Shown: piece by piece, positions 12,436 to 18,168 of the stretch
Layout: each line of letters opens with the position of its first letter
Numbering within the stretch: the first letter of the stretch is position 1
From: CAYVFM01 sp964546375
Lineage (GTDB): Bacteria > Gemmatimonadota > Gemmatimonadetes > Palauibacterales > Palauibacteraceae
Assembly: GCA_964546375.1 (NCBI GenBank)
Contig: CAZJJO010000037.1
Coordinates: 1-18,168 of the forward strand
Length of the DNA: 18,168 nt
Reading direction: 5' to 3'
Notes under the pieces: model-generated
Told to the model about the DNA's origin: nothing
What the model saw: only the letters and a program-made list of their open reading frames with translations
Databases searched by the model: none
Translations under genes and position numbers: made by a program

Positions 12436-13437
12436 TCACGGCGACCCCGGGCCCTCGTTCGAGCTCGCGTCCGCGGTCCGGCGGAAGAAGCGGACCAGGG
12501 CCCCGGTGGCCGACGGGCCGTCGGGGTCGGCGTAGCTGCCCTCGGGACGGCCGCCCGACCAGGCGTGGCCCAGCCCCTCCACGCGCCACGCCTCCATCGG
12601 GCCCCGTCCGGGGGCGGCGGGCCAGCGCAGACGCTCGAAGGGTCGGCCCTCCTCGCCGCGCTCCCGGTCGGCCGGGTCGGGCAGGCCCGGCGGCGGGACC
12701 GGCTCCCGGGGCGCTTCGGCCTCGCCGGGGTGGCCCGCCGCCGCCTCCGCGTCGCCGGCCAGCAGGGACGCGGCGCCGTGCCAGGCCGCGGCGATCCGGC
12801 GGGCGTTGGCGGGGTCGACGGCCTCGTCGTCGGTGCCGTGGAAGAGGATCAGCGGCGGGAGACGGCCGGTCCCGGACGACGCGTCCGCCTCGAGCACGGC
12901 CGCGTGCAGGCGGCGGGCCAGGGCCTCGGCCCCCGGTCCCCCGCCGGCCATCGCCGCCAGCCCCTCCTGCTGGTTGTCGGCCGCGCCGTAGGGCACGCCC
13001 GAGTGGAGGCCGACCCCGTCGAACAGCCCCGGGCGCAGGGCGAACACGTTGAGCGCCATGGCCGCCCCGGCGGAGATTCCGCCGATCCAGACGGGCGCGT
13101 CTCCGGCCAGCCGCTCGGCGGCCACCTCCGCGGCGAGGTCCGCGATCAGGGCGGCCTCCCCGGACCCGGCCTCGCGCTGGTCCGCCTCGAACCACCGCCA
13201 GCAGGTCTGCGGATGGGCCGCGGGGTCCTGCTCCGGGTAGAGCACGGCCCATCCCTCCGAGGCGGCGGCGCCGTCCATCCCGGTGCCGGCCGCCAGGTCG
13301 GCGGCGTCCTGGGTGCAGCCGTGCAGCATCACGACCAGCCCGGCGGGACGGCCCGCCGCTTCCGGGACCACGAGGCGATAGCGGCGCTCCAGGCCGCCCG
13401 CCCCGTGGACGCCGGTGACGGTGTCCGTCCGGCTCAC
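12436..13437 (-). CDS. PHB-depolymerase-family esterase
   Basis: An alpha/beta-hydrolase of the 'esterase, PHB depolymerase' family, which cleaves polyhydroxybutyrate or other esters such as feruloyl or tannin esters. The 333 residues show L-H-G-C-T-Q-D (39-45, oxyanion region), C-W-R-W-F, the nucleophile S122 in G-G-I-S-A-G-A, an acidic residue in H-G-T-D-D-E-A-V-D-P (about 203-208) and H291 in G-L-G-H-A-W-S-G-G. No signal peptide is visible after the GTG at 13437, so it is probably cytoplasmic. An Ala/Glu/Pro-rich segment (about 220-265) interrupts the cap region and may be a linker. The weak ribosome binding site leaves the start slightly open. It lies 43 bases after the TonB receptor, consistent with hydrolysing an imported oligomer or ester. 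Confidence 0.88.
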   Translation of the reverse strand: MSRTDTVTGVHGAGGLERRYRLVVPEAAGRPAGLVVMLHGCTQDAADLAAGTGMDGAAASEGWAVLYPEQDPAAHPQTCWRWFEADQREAGSGEAALIADLAAEVAAERLAGDAPVWIGGISAGAAMALNVFALRPGLFDGVGLHSGVPYGAADNQQEGLAAMAGGGPGAEALARRLHAAVLEADASSGTGRLPPLILFHGTDDEAVDPANARRIAAAWHGAASLLAGDAEAAAGHPGEAEAPREPVPPPGLPDPADRERGEEGRPFERLRWPAAPGRGPMEAWRVEGLGHAWSGGRPEGSYADPDGPSATGALVRFFRRTADASSNEGPGSP

Positions 13438-13480
13438 GCCGGCACGGTCCCGGGGCCCGAGGCCGCCCGGGCCTCCCCGC

Positions 13481-15973
13481 TCAGTCCGTGCTCCATCGAA
13501 ACCCGGCGAACACCGTCGCCTCCTGCTCGGGCATGTTGACCATCTCGATGTGGCCCTCGTCGAAGCCGCAGGACGTGTCGCCGTTCAGCTCGGAGGCGGG
13601 GCCGCCCACGGGCTCCGCCGTGATGCCGCCCGTCGGCTCGAGCTTCCGGCAGGTGAACAGGTTGTTGGCCCGCAGGCGGAGCGACAGGCCGTCCACCGGA
13701 AGGTCGTAGGACAGGTGGGCGTTGACGGTGTTGAAGGTGGGGATCGTGCCGGCGTTGACGCCCGAGGCGAAGGGATAGCCCGTCTGGTGCCGCAGCAGCA
13801 GCCCGCCCGACAGCCGGCCGAAGACGTCGCTGAAGTTCGTGCCGAGCGTCCAGGTCACCGGCGGCGCGTTCAGCGCCGTCGCTTCCTGCCCGGCGGGCGT
13901 CGCCACGCCCTCGACGTCCGACAGCTCCAGGATCGAGACGGTGGCCCTGACGTTCACGTTCGAGGAGACCGCGTACCGGGCCCCGACGTCGGCGCCCCAG
14001 ATCTGGGCCTCGCCCAGGTTGCGGTAGGTGAGCACGATTTGCGGGTCGCCGTTGGGCGCGACGATCGGCTCGCCCTCGTCGTCGAAGGCCAGGGTGGGCG
14101 GGTCGCCGGCGAAGTTGTTGATCACCTGCAGCGGGCTGATGAAGTTCTCGTAGTCGGCGCGGTAGCCCGTCACGTCCAGGTAGAGCCGCTCGCCGACGAT
14201 GCCCCGGTAGCCGACCTCCCAGGTGCTGTTGGTCTCGGGCACCAGCGGGTCGACCGTCAGGACCGACTCGCCGGTGTTGGCGTTGCGGACCGTGAAGCCG
14301 TTCCGGTTGCCGAAGACGCCCACGAAGGGCTGGAAGTTCGGCGAGGAGAAGCGCGTCTGCAGGGTGGTCGGGGGCTTGTAGGCCTTCCGCCAGCTCGCCC
14401 GGATCGTCTGGTCCTCGCCCACGTCGTAGGTGAGCGCCGCCTGGGGGCTCCACTGCGACTCGTAGTCCTGGTGGTCGTCCCAGCGGGTGCCGAGGATCAC
14501 CGACAGCTCCGGTGTGAGCGGCGTCTCCGTCTGCACGTAGGCTCCGCCCTGGTCGATGCCGATGGGCTCGCCCGTGACGCGGTCGGTGAGCCACTGCTGC
14601 TTGCTGCTCACCTCGTCGTATCGGTACTGCCCGCCCCAGGTGACCAGCGTGTTCAGGAGCGGCTCGATCCGGAAGTTGTTCTGGACCTCGGCCGCGTAGA
14701 GCTGCGACTCGCTCGGGAAGTCCGAGAGGCGCTCGACCGAGTCCTCGGACAGGCCCGGGAAGGCCCGCTGGTTCAGCGTGAACTGGTTGAGGGCGAAGGT
14801 CCCCTTGGAGAGGCTCTCGGTGCGGTAGACGGTGGCGTACCAGTTCGGGTTCGAGAACTTGATCTGCTGGAAGTCGTAGGTCCAGTCCTCGAGCTGGTTG
14901 CGCCCCACGTTGGTCTGGCCCACGCCGTCCGTCTGACTCCAGCCCGCCGAGAGCTCGAGACGGGCGTCGCCGGGATACCAGACGAGGGAGCCCTCGCCCC
15001 GCGAGACGCGGTTGGTCCAGTCCACCGGCACCTCCGGGACGGCCGTGCCGTCCTGGGCGGCGTAGACGAGCTGGTTCTGGAAGTCGTCGACCACCAGCCG
15101 CTCACCGGCGAACTTGTAGCCGAACTCGTCGTCGCCGAAGGTCCCGGCGTGGCGGAGCTGGAAGTCGAAGTAGCTGCGGCTGCCGCCGGTCATCTCGACC
15201 GTGGTGCCGGGATACTCCCTCGGATCCTTCGACTCCAGGGTGACGACCCCGTTGGAGGCGTTCTGGCCGTACAGGGAGGCGCCAGGCCCCACCAGGACCT
15301 CCACGCTGGCCAGGTCGATCTTCGGGATGGTGGTGAACTGGCCCACCGGCAGGCCGCTCTCGGGCAGGATGCCCACCCGCCCGTCGATCATGTTCAGCAT
15401 CCGGTTGTTGAAGGAGGAGTTGAACCCCCGTGCGTTCACCGAGGCCGACGCCACGCCCGTCTGCGTGTAGGTGAGCCCCGGCACCTCGCGGAGCGCCCCG
15501 GAGTAGGAGTTGCCGGCCGTGGTCTCGATCTCCTCGGACGAGATCTGCGTGACGGTGGCCGGCGCCTCGGTGATGCGCTCGGGCCGGCGGGTGGCCGAGA
15601 CCACCAGCTCCCCCATCTCGTAGGGGGCCTGCTCGAGGACGACCTCCACCCGGGTGACCTCGCCGGCGCGCACGCGGACGTCCTCCACGAGACGGGTGGA
15701 GTAGCCCACCTGGCGCACGCGCAGGCGATGGGTGCCGGCCGGCACGTCCTCGAGGCGGAACGTTCCGTCCCGGTCGGTCAGGGTCCCCAGCCGGGTGCCC
15801 ACGACGCGGACCTCGGCGTTGGCCACCGGGGCGGCGTCGGGGCCCGACACCGTGCCGGTGATCGAGCCCTGCTGGGCCCGGGCCTGGTGGGGCGCCGCGA
15901 GCAGGGCCAGCGCGGCGACCAGCACGGCCGTCGCCAGGCCGACGCGGGTGCGGTGATGGTGAACGTGACGCAC
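13481..15973 (-). CDS. TonB-dependent outer-membrane receptor with N-terminal carboxypeptidase-regulatory-like domain
   Basis: An energised outer-membrane importer of 830 residues. The signal peptide ends Q-A-R-A-Q near residue 34. A carboxypeptidase-regulatory-like domain follows (G-S-I-T-G-T-V to V-V-L-E-Q, about 36-112). The plug (from about 120) reads A-T-R-R-P-E-R-I-T-E-A-P-A-T-V-T and includes A-R-G-F-N-S-S-F-N-N-R and V-E-V-L-V-G-P-G-A-S-L-Y-G. The 22-strand barrel fills the rest and closes with V-F-A-G-F-R-W-S-T-D. The GTG at 15973 was chosen because GAGAGGGAGG precedes it by seven bases and the signal peptide follows directly; the frame is open much further upstream but overlaps two other genes. 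It is 23 bases after the MaoC gene. Two extracellular cysteines lie near the C-terminus. The ligand is unknown. Confidence 0.94.
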   Translation of the reverse strand: MRHVHHHRTRVGLATAVLVAALALLAAPHQARAQQGSITGTVSGPDAAPVANAEVRVVGTRLGTLTDRDGTFRLEDVPAGTHRLRVRQVGYSTRLVEDVRVRAGEVTRVEVVLEQAPYEMGELVVSATRRPERITEAPATVTQISSEEIETTAGNSYSGALREVPGLTYTQTGVASASVNARGFNSSFNNRMLNMIDGRVGILPESGLPVGQFTTIPKIDLASVEVLVGPGASLYGQNASNGVVTLESKDPREYPGTTVEMTGGSRSYFDFQLRHAGTFGDDEFGYKFAGERLVVDDFQNQLVYAAQDGTAVPEVPVDWTNRVSRGEGSLVWYPGDARLELSAGWSQTDGVGQTNVGRNQLEDWTYDFQQIKFSNPNWYATVYRTESLSKGTFALNQFTLNQRAFPGLSEDSVERLSDFPSESQLYAAEVQNNFRIEPLLNTLVTWGGQYRYDEVSSKQQWLTDRVTGEPIGIDQGGAYVQTETPLTPELSVILGTRWDDHQDYESQWSPQAALTYDVGEDQTIRASWRKAYKPPTTLQTRFSSPNFQPFVGVFGNRNGFTVRNANTGESVLTVDPLVPETNSTWEVGYRGIVGERLYLDVTGYRADYENFISPLQVINNFAGDPPTLAFDDEGEPIVAPNGDPQIVLTYRNLGEAQIWGADVGARYAVSSNVNVRATVSILELSDVEGVATPAGQEATALNAPPVTWTLGTNFSDVFGRLSGGLLLRHQTGYPFASGVNAGTIPTFNTVNAHLSYDLPVDGLSLRLRANNLFTCRKLEPTGGITAEPVGGPASELNGDTSCGFDEGHIEMVNMPEQEATVFAGFRWSTD

Positions 15974-15996
15974 GATGAAGCCTCCCTCTCGAGGGT

Positions 15997-16401
15997 TCAG
16001 GGTACGAGCAGCTCGGCCTCGCCCTCCAGGACGGTCTCCCCGTCCTGGTTGGCGCAGGTGGTCCTCAGTCGGACCCGACGGTCGTCGGGGTGCAGCTCGG
16101 TGATCTCCGCCCGGGCGGTGACGGTGTCGCCGATCCGGACGGGGCGGGTGAAGCGCAGGGTCTGGCTCAGGTAGATGCAGCCGGGCCCGGGCAGCTTCGT
16201 CCCGAGCACGGTGGAGACGAGGCCCGCGGTGAGCATCCCGTGGGCGATCCGGCCGCCGAAGCGGGAGCGCGACGCCGCCTCCTCGTCCACGTGCAGGGGG
16301 TTCGTGTCCCCCGTCACCCGGGCGAAGAGCGTCACGTCGTCCCCGGTGACGGTCTTCGTGAAGTCGGCCTCGTCGCCCACCGACAGCTCCTCGAAGTCCA
16401 C
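15997..16401 (-). CDS. MaoC-like (R)-specific enoyl-CoA hydratase
   Basis: A hotdog-fold hydratase of 134 residues, close in size and motif to PhaJ, which interconverts trans-2-enoyl-CoA and (R)-3-hydroxyacyl-CoA. The catalytic Asp and His fit D32 and H37 in V-T-G-D-T-N-P-L-H-V-D, followed by F-G-G-R-I-A-H-G-M-L (hydratase 2 motif) and I-Y-L-S-Q-T-L-R-F-T-R-P-V. The start is a GTG at 16401, three bases after the symporter stop; GGAGGTG at the symporter's 3' end serves as its ribosome binding site. With a PHB-depolymerase-type esterase and an acyl-CoA synthetase downstream, it could link 3-hydroxyacyl units to beta-oxidation. Related MaoC proteins act on other enoyl-CoAs, so the name PhaJ is not assigned. 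Confidence 0.9.
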   Translation of the reverse strand: MDFEELSVGDEADFTKTVTGDDVTLFARVTGDTNPLHVDEEAASRSRFGGRIAHGMLTAGLVSTVLGTKLPGPGCIYLSQTLRFTRPVRIGDTVTARAEITELHPDDRRVRLRTTCANQDGETVLEGEAELLVP

Positions 16402-16404
16402 GGC

Positions 16405-17922
16405 TCACACCTCCATGACCATGCGGACGTCGGGCGCGATCGCCTCGCCCGACCCCTCCTCCGTCATCCAGGAGACGACGAAGAAGACCAGCGTCGAGGC
16501 GACGAGCACGAGGCCGGAGACGGTGACGCCCTCGGGGAAGGAGTAGACCCCCAGGTAGGCCAGCGTCTCCATCACCAGGGTGGCCGCCAGCCCCACGGAG
16601 ATGGACGCCACGGCTCCGGCCCGGGTGGCTCCCTCCCAGTTCAGCCCCACCGCCAGGGACGGGACGAGGACCGCGGCGAACAGCCCCCAGCCGAAGATGC
16701 CGAGGAAGGCCACCAGGGTGCCCGAGAGGTGGGCGACCAGGGCGGCGACCACGGTGATCGCCACCGTGGCGCCCCGGCCCCAGGCCAGCTCGTCCTCCAG
16801 CGGCCGGCCCAGCGCCACCGGCAGGTCGTGGGTGATCACCGCCGCGCCGATGTTCACGAAGGCGTTGACGGTGCTCATGATGGCGGCGGCCACGCTGGAG
16901 AAGACGATCGCCGCCAGCAGCAGCGGCGTGAAGCGGAGCAGGAAGACCGGCGTGGCCTGGTCCGGGTTCGACAGCGCCGCCAGCGTCCCGTCGGCCACCA
17001 GCGCCCGGGTGGTCACCCCGATGCCGAAGTAGAGCAGCATCGCCAGGAAGAGCGCGCCGGTGACCAGCACCGGGTACCACTTCAGCCGGCGCGGGTCGTC
17101 CAGCATGTAGAACTTGTGGAGCACCTGCGGCTGGCCCAGCGACCCCACGCCGAAGACGAAGTAGAAGGAGAGGGCCGCCAGGGGCGTCAGCTTCCCCCAG
17201 GGCGACAGGAACTCGGGGTCGGCGGCCGCCAGGGTGCGGGAGATCTCGGACAGCCCGCCGCCGGCGTCCAGGCAGAAGAGGAACACCAGCACCGACGCCA
17301 CCGCCATGAGGCTGCCCTGGAAGACGTCGGTGTAGATGCCGGCGATCATCCCCCCCGCCACCGTGTAGGCCAGCACGATTCCGGCGCCCAGCCAGACGCT
17401 CGGTCCCAGCCCCCACCCGAAGATCGCCTGGATCACCAGCCCGAGGGCGAGGAAGTTCGTGGCCGTGTAGCCGATCACCGCCACCAGCACGCCGACGCCC
17501 GCCAGCCCCTGCGCCCAGCGGGAGTCGTAGCGGGCGCCCACCGCGTCGGGCACCGTGATGAGCCCCCGCACCTCGCCCAGCAGACGCAGGCGCTTGGCCA
17601 CCACCCAGGCGCCCATGGCGTTGGTGAAGGCGGCGGGGAGGATGATGAACATCGCCCCCAGGCCGGCCGAGTAGACCAGGCCGGGGCCGCCGATGAAGGC
17701 GAAGCCCGACAGGGTGGCCGACATGGCGGCCAGGCTGACGGCCACCAGGCCGATCCGCTTGCCGGCGATGAAGAAGTCGTCGGCGTCGCGGGTCCGGCGC
17801 AGCGCCCAGGCGCCGATGGCGGTGACCACCACGAAGTAGGCGATCGCCACCCCCACCACCACGGGACGGTCCACCGAGGGGAGCGCCGGGCCCTGCAGGA
17901 GGGCGGGGAAGCCGCCGCTCAC
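16405..17922 (-). CDS. Sodium:solute symporter (SSS family)
   Basis: An inner-membrane symporter that uses the sodium gradient for uptake. The 505 residues contain about 13 hydrophobic segments. The core signature S-A-T-L-S-G-F-A-F-I-G-G-P-G-L-V-Y lies near 68-84, with G-Y-T-A-T-N-F, Y-T-V-A-G-G-M-I-A-G-I-Y-T-D-V-F-Q-G and the later S-S-V-A-A-A-I-M-S-T-V-N-A-F. These match the PutP/PanF/ActP branch; the substrate (proline, pantothenate, acetate or another acid) cannot be fixed. The GTG at 17922 overlaps the TGA of the preceding gene (GTGA), so the two are probably co-translated, as with small partner subunits of this family. In context, a carboxylate substrate is likely; that is inference. 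Confidence 0.93.
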   Translation of the reverse strand: MSGGFPALLQGPALPSVDRPVVVGVAIAYFVVVTAIGAWALRRTRDADDFFIAGKRIGLVAVSLAAMSATLSGFAFIGGPGLVYSAGLGAMFIILPAAFTNAMGAWVVAKRLRLLGEVRGLITVPDAVGARYDSRWAQGLAGVGVLVAVIGYTATNFLALGLVIQAIFGWGLGPSVWLGAGIVLAYTVAGGMIAGIYTDVFQGSLMAVASVLVFLFCLDAGGGLSEISRTLAAADPEFLSPWGKLTPLAALSFYFVFGVGSLGQPQVLHKFYMLDDPRRLKWYPVLVTGALFLAMLLYFGIGVTTRALVADGTLAALSNPDQATPVFLLRFTPLLLAAIVFSSVAAAIMSTVNAFVNIGAAVITHDLPVALGRPLEDELAWGRGATVAITVVAALVAHLSGTLVAFLGIFGWGLFAAVLVPSLAVGLNWEGATRAGAVASISVGLAATLVMETLAYLGVYSFPEGVTVSGLVLVASTLVFFVVSWMTEEGSGEAIAPDVRMVMEV

Positions 17923-18168
17923 GGCCGTTCCTCCCCGGAATCCGCGCCGGGGTTCGGGCAGCCGGCCGGCGGCGTCCCCCCGCCGTCCCGACTGGGCTCG
18001 GCGCCGGTCTCCGAGGCCGCCCCCGCGGCGGGCCCGGGCCCCGCGCCGCCGTCGGGCCCGGCCGGTCCGCCGGGCGCGCGCCGCCGGATCCGCTCCCCGT
18101 CGTCCTCGTCCCGGGCCGCCCGGGCGACGGTCAGGGCGTGGGCGGCCGGCACGACGAGCAGCAGGAGG
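17919..18168 (-). CDS. C-terminal end of a membrane protein gene (partial)
   Basis: The frame is open to the window edge; 83 codons are visible. It begins at the edge with L-L-L-L-V-V-P-A-A-H-A-L, the end of a transmembrane helix, followed by a charged, Gly/Pro/Ala-rich tail of about 65 residues ending G-E-E-R-P. SSS symporters are often preceded by a small one- or two-helix membrane protein (DUF485, DUF997, DUF3311 or DUF4212 types), and the GTGA overlap fits such a partner. The visible part is not enough to choose. The long hydrophilic tail would be unusual for these small partners. Confidence 0.6.
   Translation of the reverse strand, partial: LLLLVVPAAHALTVARAARDEDDGERIRRRAPGGPAGPDGGAGPGPAAGAASETGAEPSRDGGGTPPAGCPNPGADSGEERP

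Noticed and set aside
10116..13052. A long plus-strand open frame across the phosphoesterase, CoA ligase and esterase genes
   Set aside because: It is a frame shadow: no motifs, Gly/Arg/Pro-rich, and it crosses several well-supported genes.
13415..16174. A long plus-strand open frame opposite the TonB receptor
   Set aside because: The receptor on the other strand has signal peptide, plug and barrel motifs; this frame has none and merely mirrors its codons.
15974..17416. Upstream extension of the TonB receptor frame
   Set aside because: It overlaps the MaoC and symporter genes in another frame, and the signal peptide with its ribosome binding site begins at 15973.

Overview
The window is an 18.2 kb piece of a very GC-rich bacterial chromosome (by eye well above 70% G+C). 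The secreted proteins suggest Gemmatimonadota or a close relative: signal peptides end in A-A-Q-Q, a lipoprotein N-terminus reads A-A-G-C-G-D-D then S-P-L-A-P-D, a carboxypeptidase-regulatory-like domain precedes a TonB plug, and a secreted protein carries the C-terminal V-I-D-V-K-P-G-S domain. This placement is inference. I see no phage, IS element, CRISPR array, tRNA or rRNA.

Left block, minus strand (1-4559). Reading leftward: an HD-GYP-type c-di-GMP phosphodiesterase; a PaaI-type hotdog thioesterase overlapping it by GTGA and running in frame, without a stop, into a small elongation-factor-like beta-barrel protein; a YrbG-type sodium/calcium exchanger; a YcbB-type L,D-transpeptidase whose signal peptide and body lie in different frames; and the first codons of another gene starting at an ATGA overlap.

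Centre left (4560-6643). The divergent 437-base gap is the most interesting stretch. Before the plus-strand gene it holds, in order, a 31-base inverted repeat, a -24/-12 (sigma-54-like) promoter, a c-di-GMP-I (GEMM) riboswitch aptamer and a hairpin over the Shine-Dalgarno sequence. The gene encodes a secreted von Willebrand factor A lipoprotein. A c-di-GMP sensor thus faces, back to back, a gene for a predicted c-di-GMP-degrading enzyme.

Centre (6752-10749), plus strand. A secreted M20 amidohydrolase, 3-methyladenine DNA glycosylase I (tag), a 318-base gap with two tandem dyads and a sigma-70-like promoter, a periplasmic carboxypeptidase-regulatory-like plus TonB-plug protein with no barrel, and a calcineurin-like phosphoesterase.

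Right block, minus strand (10746-18168). Reading leftward, a closely spaced set looks like an uptake and catabolic operon: the C-terminus of a membrane protein (cut by the window edge), a sodium:solute symporter, a MaoC-like hydratase, a TonB-dependent receptor, a PHB-depolymerase-family esterase and an acyl-CoA synthetase. Together they could import an organic acid or ester, hydrolyse it, activate it with CoA and pass it to the 3-hydroxyacyl/enoyl-CoA pool. The substrate cannot be read from the sequence.
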